Positions 1-5,130 of a stretch of 5,130 nt of DNA are shown in pieces. Numbering within the stretch: the first letter of the stretch is position 1; each line of letters starts with the position of its first letter. The position numbers were made by a program, and so were the translations under genes. Under the pieces are notes generated by a model. It saw only the letters and a program-made list of their open reading frames with translations, searched no databases and had not been told where the DNA came from. The DNA comes from Polaromonas sp. YR568 (lineage in GTDB: Bacteria > Pseudomonadota > Gammaproteobacteria > Burkholderiales > Burkholderiaceae), in the NCBI GenBank assembly GCA_945871335.1, contig CAMBWM010000178.1, positions 1 through 5,130 of the forward strand, given 5' to 3'.

Positions 1-932
1 GTTTGTCAAAGCACTTTGAAGTTCAAGCCAACCAGGCCGACACGGTCTGGTCCAAGGCCGAGTTGATTGAGCGCTTGCAGGGCAAGCAGGCGGCTTTCAC
101 TACCGGCGGTGACCCGATCGACGCTGAGGTACTGGCGGCTTGCCCGGAGTTGAAGATCTGCGCCAACATGGCGGTGGGTTACAACAATTTTGACATTGGC
201 GCGATGACGGCGGCCGGCGTGCTGGCCACCAACGCACCAGACGTGTTAACTGAAACCACCGCTGACTTCGGCTTTGCCCTGATGATGGCCACGGCGCGCC
301 GCATCACCGAGAGCGAACACTTTTTACGCGCCGGCCAGTGGACCAAATGGAGCTTTGACATGTTTGCCGGCGCCGACATTCATGGCGCCACGCTGGGTAT
401 TCTCGGCATGGGCCGCATCGGCCAGGGTATTGCCAAACGCGGTGCCCACGGCTTTGGCATGAAGGTCATCTACCACAACCGCTCGCGCCTTGACGCCGCG
501 TTGGAAGGCGAGTGCAAGGCGCACTATGTCAGCAAAGAAGAGCTTCTCAAGTCGGCAGACCACCTGGTGCTGGTGCTGCCTTATTCGGCGGCTTCACACC
601 ACATCATTGGAGCGGCTGAATTGGCCTTGATGAAGCCTACAGCCACGCTGGTCAACATTGCGCGCGGTGGCATCGTGGACGACGCGGCGCTGGCCGTGGC
701 GCTGAAAAACCGAACCATCGCTGCAGCCGGCCTGGACGTGTTTGAAGGCGAACCGCTGCTGCACCCCGGCCTGCTGGACGTGCCCAACGTGGTGCTGACG
801 CCGCACATCGCCAGCGCCAGCATCCCGACCCGGCTGGCCATGGCTAATCTGGCAGCCGACAACTTGATCGCCTTTGTCAGTGGCAAGCCACCGCCTACGC
901 CGCTCAACCCAGCGGTGTTGGCCCGGCCTTAA
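1..932 (+). CDS. D-2-hydroxyacid dehydrogenase, glyoxylate/hydroxypyruvate reductase type (5'-truncated)
   Basis: Cytosolic NAD(P)H-dependent reductase of the D-isomer-specific 2-hydroxyacid dehydrogenase family. It probably reduces glyoxylate or hydroxypyruvate to glycolate or D-glycerate. Reading from the TTG at position 3 gives 309 residues, numbered here. That TTG is most likely an internal Leu codon: family members run about 320-330 residues and have some 20 more N-terminal residues, so the gene is cut by the window edge. The Rossmann motif is G135-M-G137-R-I-G140. The catalytic residues are Arg221 (in NIARGG), Glu250 (in DVFEGEP) and His268 (in TPHIAS), with the usual Arg-to-Glu spacing of 29. 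The substrate-loop motif VGYNNFD is near 58-64. After the second beta strand the sequence is HNRSR, basic rather than acidic, which suggests NADPH preference (inference). It resembles E. coli GhrB and human GRHPR; exact substrate is not determinable. rmuC follows after 14 bases, so co-transcription is likely. Confidence 0.93.
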   Translation, partial: LSKHFEVQANQADTVWSKAELIERLQGKQAAFTTGGDPIDAEVLAACPELKICANMAVGYNNFDIGAMTAAGVLATNAPDVLTETTADFGFALMMATARRITESEHFLRAGQWTKWSFDMFAGADIHGATLGILGMGRIGQGIAKRGAHGFGMKVIYHNRSRLDAALEGECKAHYVSKEELLKSADHLVLVLPYSAASHHIIGAAELALMKPTATLVNIARGGIVDDAALAVALKNRTIAAAGLDVFEGEPLLHPGLLDVPNVVLTPHIASASIPTRLAMANLAADNLIAFVSGKPPPTPLNPAVLARP

Positions 933-946
933 CGTCCATAAATTTG

Positions 947-2308
947 ATGTCAGACTTTTTTCTTTGGTCTTTGTTAGGGTTGGCGCTGGCCAGCGTGATG
1001 TTGCTTTTGACCTTGCTGATGTCGGCCCGCTCGCGCACCAGCAGCGACCCCCAGCTGCAAGCAGAGTTGGCGCGCCTGGCTGCAGCCAATGAGCGGCTTG
1101 AGCGCGAACTGCGCAACGAAGTACAAACCAGTGCCCGCGATACCCGCACCGAGCTCACACAAGGTTTGTCAATTTTTCAGCAGGCCTTGCTGGCGCAGTC
1201 GGGCGATGTGGCGCGCACCCAGAACACGCAAATTGACGCCTTCGGTCAGCAGCTGGCGCTGCTGCAAAAAAACCTGTCAGATACCTTGAGCTTGCAACTG
1301 TCGGGACTGAGTGAATCGAACGCTCGCCGCATGGCTGAAGTACGCCAAACACTCGAAGCACAGCTGGCGCAACTGCAAGCCAGCAACGCCGCCAAGCTCG
1401 ATGAGATGCGTGCCACTGTCGACGAAAAACTGCAGGCCACTTTGGAAACCCGGCTGGGTGAAAGCTTCAAGCAAGTGGCTGACCGGCTCGAACAGGTGCA
1501 CAAAGGCCTGGGAGAAATGCAAACCCTGGCGCAGGGCGTGGGCGACCTCAAGCACTTGCTGACCAACGTCAAGACGCGCGGTATTTTTGGCGAAGCGCAA
1601 CTCGCCGCCTTGCTCGAGCAGGTCTTCACCGTGGACCAGTACGCCGCGCAAATTGCCACCCGTCCGGGCGGCAAGAGTGTGGTTGATTTCGCCATCAAGC
1701 TGCCCGGGCGCAGTGACTCGGGTGAGCCGCTCTGGCTGCCGATTGACGCTAAGTTTCCAAACGAAGACTACGAGCGCCTGCTCGACGCCCAGCAGCGCGC
1801 CGATGCACCCGCCGCTGAAGTGGCCGGTAAGGCGCTGGAACTGCGCATCCGGCTCGAAGCGAAATCCATCGGCGACAAATACATTGAGCCGCCGTACACC
1901 ACCGACTTTGCTATTTTGTTTTTGCCGACCGAGGGGCTGTACGCCGAAGTGTTGCGCCGCCCAGGTTTGATGGAGTCTTTGCAGCGCGATCACCGCGTGG
2001 TGCTGGCTGGCCCTACCACTTTGTTGGCCATGCTCAATTCGCTGCAAATGGGTTTCAGGACACTGGCGCTGGAAAAGCGCAGCAGCGAAGTCTGGCAGGT
2101 GCTGGGTGCCGTTAAAACCGAGTTCGGCAAGTTCGGCGAGGTGCTGGCCAAGGTCAAGTCGCAAACTGAAACTGTGCTCAACACCCTGAACAGCGCCGAG
2201 CAGCGCAGCCGTGTCATGGGCAAGGCCCTGCGCCTGGTCGAGGCTCTGCCTGAGACAGAGTCCGCTCGCCTGATTCCCCTCACACCACTGGACTCTGACC
2301 TTGATTAA
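947..2308 (+). CDS. rmuC: DNA recombination protein RmuC
   Basis: RmuC limits DNA rearrangement (inversion) at short inverted repeats in E. coli; its biochemical activity is poorly defined. Starting at ATG 947 it has 453 residues, close to the 475 of E. coli RmuC. Residues about 4-25 form one hydrophobic N-terminal membrane segment. A long charged, Gln/Leu/Ala-rich coiled coil follows (about 35-195), then the conserved RmuC domain (about 205-430). Signature blocks are KTRGIFGEAQL (209-219), LPIDAKFPNEDY (264-275), IGDKYIEPPYTTDFAILFLPTEGLYAEV (split across 308-335), and AGPTTLLAML (354-363). Asp247 followed by Asp267-Ala-Lys269 fits the D...(D/E)xK core of PD-(D/E)XK nucleases, a fold predicted for this family. 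A TTG directly before the ATG (944) is an alternative start adding one residue. No clear Shine-Dalgarno sequence is visible, so translation may be coupled to the dehydrogenase ending 14 bases upstream. Confidence 0.96.
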   Translation: MSDFFLWSLLGLALASVMLLLTLLMSARSRTSSDPQLQAELARLAAANERLERELRNEVQTSARDTRTELTQGLSIFQQALLAQSGDVARTQNTQIDAFGQQLALLQKNLSDTLSLQLSGLSESNARRMAEVRQTLEAQLAQLQASNAAKLDEMRATVDEKLQATLETRLGESFKQVADRLEQVHKGLGEMQTLAQGVGDLKHLLTNVKTRGIFGEAQLAALLEQVFTVDQYAAQIATRPGGKSVVDFAIKLPGRSDSGEPLWLPIDAKFPNEDYERLLDAQQRADAPAAEVAGKALELRIRLEAKSIGDKYIEPPYTTDFAILFLPTEGLYAEVLRRPGLMESLQRDHRVVLAGPTTLLAMLNSLQMGFRTLALEKRSSEVWQVLGAVKTEFGKFGEVLAKVKSQTETVLNTLNSAEQRSRVMGKALRLVEALPETESARLIPLTPLDSDLD

Positions 2309-2319
2309 GCCCGCCAACC

Positions 2320-2324
2320 AGGAG
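2320..2324 (+). promoter_or_regulatory. Shine-Dalgarno sequence of the MFS gene, unusually far from its start
   Basis: AGGAG is the only good ribosome-binding sequence between the rmuC stop (2308) and the ATG at 2345. The linear gap to that ATG is 20 bases, much longer than the usual 5-9. No other start codon lies in the MFS reading frame between the in-frame rmuC stop and 2345, so the start itself is well fixed. The intervening bases are almost wholly taken up by a hairpin, described separately. Confidence 0.65.
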
Positions 2325-2340
2325 CATCGCCGCGCGATGC
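2324..2340 (+). promoter_or_regulatory. Hairpin in the spacer between Shine-Dalgarno sequence and MFS start codon
   Basis: A perfect 7-bp inverted repeat: arm GCATCGC (2324-2330), 3-base loop CGC (2331-2333), arm GCGATGC (2334-2340). It starts at the last base of AGGAG and ends 4 bases before the ATG at 2345. If the RNA folds, the remaining AGGA sits about 4 bases from the start, a workable spacing, as known for phage T4 gene 38. There is no T-run after it, so it is not an intrinsic terminator. The repeat is directly visible; the translational role is inference. It could equally dampen translation by crowding the ribosome site. Confidence 0.55.
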
Positions 2341-2344
2341 ATTC

Positions 2345-3532
2345 ATGAGCCCTGAACTCGCGCGCATCATCTTGGCGCAAATTTGTCTGCATGCCTGCAT
2401 GGCCGGCACCCGCATGGCCGCGCCTTTGCTGGCCTTGCGTGAAGGTTACAGCCCGGCGGCCGTGGGTGTTTTGCTGGCGCTGTTTGCACTCACCCAGGTT
2501 TTTTTGTCATTGCCTTCAGGCCGTTACGCTGACCGCCACGGGCTCAAGCGGCCGGTGGGTTTTAGCGTCATTGCGTCGGTGATTGGCGCCGGTGCTGCGG
2601 TGGCTTTCCCGGTGTTTCCGGTGCTGTGCCTGGCTGCCTTGCTGACCGGGGGCGCCACTGGTAGCTCGGTGATTGCCTTGCAGCGCCACGTCGGCCGGGC
2701 GGCCAACGGTGCGCTGGAGCTGCGCAAAGTATTTGGCTGGTTGTCGATTGGCCCGGCCCTGTCCAATTTCATTGGCCCTTTTTCGGCTGGTCTCTTGATC
2801 GACCACTTCGGCCCCAGTCCCGGGAGTCTGCCGGGTTACCGCGCCGCCTTTTTGGTCCTGGCCCTGATGCCGCTGCTGAGTTGGTGGCTGCTCAGGCGCG
2901 TGGAGGAATTGCCCCCCATCATTGCTGCGCCTGGAAGCCCGGTGCCCAAGGCATGGGACTTGATGTTGAGCCCTGATTTCCGGCGGCTCATGTTGGTCAA
3001 CTGGCTCTTGTCTTCCTGCTGGGATGTGCACACCTTTGTGGTGCCGGTACTGGGTTTTGAGCGGGGCATACCTGCCTCTGTGATCGGCACGATTCTGGGA
3101 GCCTTCGCGATCGCGGCGGCGGCCGTGCGCGTCGTGCTGCCCTTGATCGCCAACCGTATCCGTGAATGGGCTTTGCTGTGTGCTGCCATGCTGGTCACTG
3201 CGCTGATATTCGGCCTGTACCCTTTGATGTCAAATGCCTGGACCATGGGTATCTGTTCAGTCTTGCTCGGCTTGGCTCTAGGCATTGTGCAACCCATGGT
3301 CATGAGTTTGCTGCACCAGTTGACGCCCGATACCCGCCACGGTGAAGCTTTGGGTTTGCGCATGATGGCTATCAACGCATCCAGTGTGGTTATGCCGGTG
3401 CTGTTTGGCACGGCCGGTGCAGTTATCGGCATTGCCGGCGTGTTCTGGTTTGCCGGTGCAGCGGTCGGCAGTGGTGCGCGCGCCGCCTGGCGACTGCGTG
3501 AGAGTTTGCCTCTGGTCAGCCACTCAAAATAA
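2345..3532 (+). CDS. Major facilitator superfamily (MFS) transporter
   Basis: A 395-residue inner-membrane protein with about 12 predicted membrane helices in two six-helix halves, the usual length for a secondary transporter. MFS motif A lies in the loop between helices 2 and 3: GRYADRHGLKRP (59-70), with the key Asp63, Arg64 and Gly66. The central cytoplasmic loop falls at about 185-212, between helices 6 and 7. The second half includes a conserved-looking stretch GEALGLRMMAINASS (333-347) before helix 11. The overall look is of drug/metabolite efflux-type MFS proteins, but no substrate can be assigned. The start is fixed: the frame is closed by the rmuC stop at 2306-2308 and the first start codon after it is the ATG at 2345. 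It probably belongs to the same transcript as rmuC, 36 bases upstream, and converges with the LOG-family gene. No frameshift is seen. Confidence 0.9.
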   Translation: MSPELARIILAQICLHACMAGTRMAAPLLALREGYSPAAVGVLLALFALTQVFLSLPSGRYADRHGLKRPVGFSVIASVIGAGAAVAFPVFPVLCLAALLTGGATGSSVIALQRHVGRAANGALELRKVFGWLSIGPALSNFIGPFSAGLLIDHFGPSPGSLPGYRAAFLVLALMPLLSWWLLRRVEELPPIIAAPGSPVPKAWDLMLSPDFRRLMLVNWLLSSCWDVHTFVVPVLGFERGIPASVIGTILGAFAIAAAAVRVVLPLIANRIREWALLCAAMLVTALIFGLYPLMSNAWTMGICSVLLGLALGIVQPMVMSLLHQLTPDTRHGEALGLRMMAINASSVVMPVLFGTAGAVIGIAGVFWFAGAAVGSGARAAWRLRESLPLVSHSK

Positions 3533-3533
3533 G

Positions 3534-3561
3534 GCGCTGCCCGGGTTCAGGGCGAGAGCGC
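3534..3561. other. Imperfect hairpin at the convergent gene junction
   Basis: Nine consecutive bases (GCGCT then GCCC, 3534-3542) can pair with GGGC (3550-3553) and AGCGC (3557-3561). This leaves a 7-base loop and a 3-base bulge. It lies right after the MFS stop codon (3530-3532) and overlaps the last codons of the LOG-family gene on the other strand. There is no T-run on either side, so it is not a classic intrinsic terminator. It might protect 3' ends or slow polymerase between the converging genes. No better terminator is visible for either gene here. Confidence 0.3.
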
Positions 3562-4416
3562 ATAGAACTTGCAGATCGCGTCCCAGGCCTCTTGCGGCTC
3601 GTCTACATAAGTGAGCAAGTCCAGGTCTTCGGGTGAAATCGCACCTTCTTCGACCAGCACCTCGAGGTTAAACAAACGCTTCCAGTAGCTGCTGCCAAAC
3701 AGCACAATCGGTACCGGCTTGGCTTTGCGAGTTTGCACCAGCGTGATGACTTCAAATAATTCGTCGAGCGTGCCAAAGCCGCCCGGAAAAGCCACCAGCG
3801 CTTTGGCGCGCATCATGAAATGCATCTTGCGCAGCGCAAAGTAATGGAACTTGAAGTTCAGCGAAGGCGATACATAGGGGTTAGAGCTTTGCTCGTGTGG
3901 CAAGGCGATGTTCAAACCGACATTGGGCATGCCCATCTCATGCGCTCCCCGGTTAGCTGCCTCCATGATGCCCGGGCCGCCGCCGGTACAAATGTGCAAC
4001 TGCTCTTTTGCTGGCCGGGCCTGGCTGTAGGTGGCTACCAGCCGGCTGAACAGCCTGGCCTGGTTGTAGTAACCGGCATTACGCACCTGCCGCTGGGCCA
4101 CAGCCAAGGCTGCGGCATCGCTTCCGGCCTTGGCGGCAGTCAGCGCCTTTTCAGCCTCTTCGGGCGGCGCAAAACGGGCGCTGCCAAACACCACGATCGT
4201 GTTTTCAATGCCCTGGGCATGTTGGCCTACCTCAGGCTTCAGCATTTCAAGCTGCATGCGCAGGCCCCGGGTTTCGCGGCGCAGCAAAAACTCGGGGTCG
4301 GCAAAGGCCAGCCGGTAGGCATCCGGGTGCAGGGTGTAGCCCTGGTTGGAGTGCGACTCGAGTTCCGCCCAAGCGTCAGCCAGGCGACTTTCGGAAAGGT
4401 CTTGTGTGGATTTCAT
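3547..4416 (-). CDS. LOG-family protein (TIGR00730 type), probable nucleoside 5'-monophosphate phosphoribohydrolase
   Basis: A cytosolic Rossmann-like protein of the LOG ("lysine decarboxylase-like") family. Studied members cleave the N-glycosidic bond of nucleoside monophosphates, including cytokinin ribotides, giving free base and ribose 5-phosphate. From ATG 4416 it has 289 residues. Visible motifs are VVFGSARF (75-82), TGGGPGIMEAANRGA (144-158) and PGGFGTLDE (211-219), with Arg196 and Glu219 at the expected catalytic places. About 70 residues precede the Rossmann core, giving the longer proteobacterial form rather than the ~200-residue plant-like LOG. Despite the old family name, lysine decarboxylation is not expected. 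The frame is open to an ATG at 4452, which would add 12 residues. That ATG sits one base after the T-run of the efp terminator and has no ribosome-binding site, so 4416 is preferred, although it also lacks a clear Shine-Dalgarno sequence. efp lies upstream on the same strand. Confidence 0.88.
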   Translation of the reverse strand: MKSTQDLSESRLADAWAELESHSNQGYTLHPDAYRLAFADPEFLLRRETRGLRMQLEMLKPEVGQHAQGIENTIVVFGSARFAPPEEAEKALTAAKAGSDAAALAVAQRQVRNAGYYNQARLFSRLVATYSQARPAKEQLHICTGGGPGIMEAANRGAHEMGMPNVGLNIALPHEQSSNPYVSPSLNFKFHYFALRKMHFMMRAKALVAFPGGFGTLDELFEVITLVQTRKAKPVPIVLFGSSYWKRLFNLEVLVEEGAISPEDLDLLTYVDEPQEAWDAICKFYALSP

Positions 4417-4453
4417 GGCGTCATTGTGAACGAGCCCGGACCGGCGCACCATG

Positions 4454-4489
4454 AAAAAAGGCCCGCTGAATTCTCAGAGGGCCTTTTTT
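4454..4489 (-). terminator. Rho-independent terminator of efp (bidirectional form)
   Basis: The stem is GGCCC (4460-4464) with GGGCC (4479-4483), a G/A mismatch, then CTGA (4466-4469) with TCAG (4474-4477), around the 4-base loop ATTC. It is flanked by six A (4454-4459) and six T (4484-4489), so both strands end in a T-run and the A and T tracts can extend the stem. On the - strand it begins 47 bases after the efp stop and should end efp transcripts. On the + strand it could block antisense transcription into efp. It ends only 37 bases before the preferred start of the LOG-family gene. Confidence 0.92.
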
Positions 4490-4536
4490 GCAAAGTCGTC
4501 TCAAGCCAAGGGCCCGAGCGACGTGCGTTCAGGGAA

Positions 4537-5091
4537 TTAGACGCGCTTGCGGTACTCGCCGGTGCGGGTGTCGATCTCGACCACATCACCCTGGGCCACA
4601 AAAATTGGCACACCGATTTCAAAGCCGGTAGCGATTTTGGCTGGCTTGAGCACCTTGCCGGATGTGTCACCCTTGACGGCCGGTTCGGTCCAAGTGATTT
4701 CGCGCTGCACGCTGGTCGGCACTTCAACAGAGATGGCCTTGCCGTCGTAGAACACCACTTCGAGCTCCATACCGTCTTGCAGGTAGTTCAACGAGTCACC
4801 CATGTTTTCGGCTTCGACTTCGTACTGGTTGTAGTCCGCGTCCATGCAGATGTACATCGGATCGGCAAAGTAGGAGTAGGTGCAGTCTTTTTTGTCCAGA
4901 ATGACTTGGTCAATCTTGTCGTCGGCCTTGAAGACGTTTTCTGTGCCGAAGCTGCCAATCAGGCTTTTGAGCTTCATGCGTACGGTGGCAGAGTTACGGC
5001 CGCCGCGGCTGTATTCGGTTTTCAGCACGACCATCGGGTCCTTGCCGTGCATGATGACGTTTCCGGCGCGGATTTCTTGAGCGATTTTCAT
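4537..5091 (-). CDS. efp: Translation elongation factor P (EF-P), Arg32 type
   Basis: EF-P binds between the ribosomal P and E sites and restores peptide-bond formation when ribosomes stall on consecutive prolines. The protein has 184 residues (E. coli: 188) and all three domains: an N-terminal KOW-like domain (1 to about 65), a first OB domain (about 66-128), and a C-terminal OB domain (about 130-184). The C-terminal domain carries the family signature [25 protein letters not shown] (split across 156-180). The tip of the N-terminal domain reads SRGGRNSA with Arg32, not the Lys34 that EpmA/EpmB modify in E. coli. Arg32 EF-Ps are rhamnosylated by EarP, whose gene commonly neighbours efp and may lie just right of this window. 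The start at 5091 is supported by the canonical [12 protein letters not shown] beginning. No Shine-Dalgarno sequence is seen; the bases just before the ATG are T-rich. Downstream it ends at a strong terminator. Confidence 0.98.
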   Translation of the reverse strand: MKIAQEIRAGNVIMHGKDPMVVLKTEYSRGGRNSATVRMKLKSLIGSFGTENVFKADDKIDQVILDKKDCTYSYFADPMYICMDADYNQYEVEAENMGDSLNYLQDGMELEVVFYDGKAISVEVPTSVQREITWTEPAVKGDTSGKVLKPAKIATGFEIGVPIFVAQGDVVEIDTRTGEYRKRV

Positions 5092-5130
5092 AAAAATGTG
5101 AAGTTAGGGCCGCAGCGGGCGATGCTTGAG

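Noticed and set aside
3..5. TTG at position 3 as the true start of the dehydrogenase
   Set aside because: The family normally has about 20 more residues before this point, including the first beta strand, and only two bases are available upstream to judge a ribosome site. The gene is treated as truncated by the window.
2322..2330. Nine-base match AGCATCGCC shared by the MFS upstream hairpin and the efp upstream region (- strand, near 5125-5117)
   Set aside because: The efp copy lacks the matching second arm, and a single 9-base match in 5 kb of G+C-rich DNA is easily chance. It is not supported as a repeat family.
1277..2392. Long open frame of 371 codons on the - strand opposite rmuC
   Set aside because: It is in exact codon register with rmuC, so its stops would require TTA, CTA or TCA codons in rmuC, which are rare in such G+C-rich genes. 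The translation has no recognisable domain and is Gln/Leu/Arg-rich as expected of a shadow, while rmuC has full family motifs.
2836..3432. Open frame of 198 codons on the - strand opposite the MFS gene
   Set aside because: No recognisable motif, Lys/Ser/Thr-rich shadow composition, and it lies entirely inside a gene with clear MFS features.
4417..4452. Longer version of the LOG-family protein starting at ATG 4452
   Set aside because: The extra 12 residues do not look like a conserved start, there is no ribosome-binding site, and the ATG is one base after the terminator T-run. It was kept only as an alternative.
5092..5130. Possible efp promoter with a TAACTT -10-like hexamer (5106-5101, - strand)
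   Set aside because: No TTGACA-like -35 lies at the right distance, and the implied transcript would have a leader of only 2-3 bases. The evidence is too thin to annotate.

Overview
The window looks like an ordinary chromosomal segment of a Betaproteobacterium, most likely of the Comamonadaceae (Rhodoferax/Polaromonas-like). This rests on moderately high G+C, the protein flavour, and an elongation factor P of the Arg32 type seen in beta- and some gamma-proteobacteria. The genus is an inference; no 16S rRNA or other strong marker is present. The window is almost fully coding, and no stretch over 300 bases lacks a gene.

Layout. Three genes run on the + strand in a tight, probably co-transcribed row. 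First is the 3' part of a D-2-hydroxyacid dehydrogenase (glyoxylate/hydroxypyruvate reductase type), whose start lies off the left edge. Second is rmuC (947-2308), 14 bases after it. Third is an MFS transporter (2345-3532), 36 bases after rmuC. They converge with two - strand genes. One encodes a LOG-family nucleotide phosphoribohydrolase (3547-4416), whose stop is 14 bases from the MFS stop. The other is efp (4537-5091), upstream of it on that strand. A strong Rho-independent terminator (4454-4489) lies just after efp and immediately before the LOG-family gene.

How the genes relate. No shared pathway is evident. The + strand row mixes central metabolism, DNA maintenance and transport. EF-P relieves ribosome stalling at polyproline. 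Its Arg32 predicts an EarP rhamnosyltransferase gene, typically next door and here probably beyond the right edge. The LOG-family protein probably hydrolyses nucleoside 5'-monophosphates.

I found no mobile element, CRISPR array, RNA gene or new multi-gene system. The most interesting signals are small regulatory ones. A perfect 7-bp hairpin fills the unusually long spacer between the Shine-Dalgarno sequence and the start codon of the MFS gene. The terminator also squeezes the LOG-family gene's upstream region so much that its promoter and start codon are open questions.
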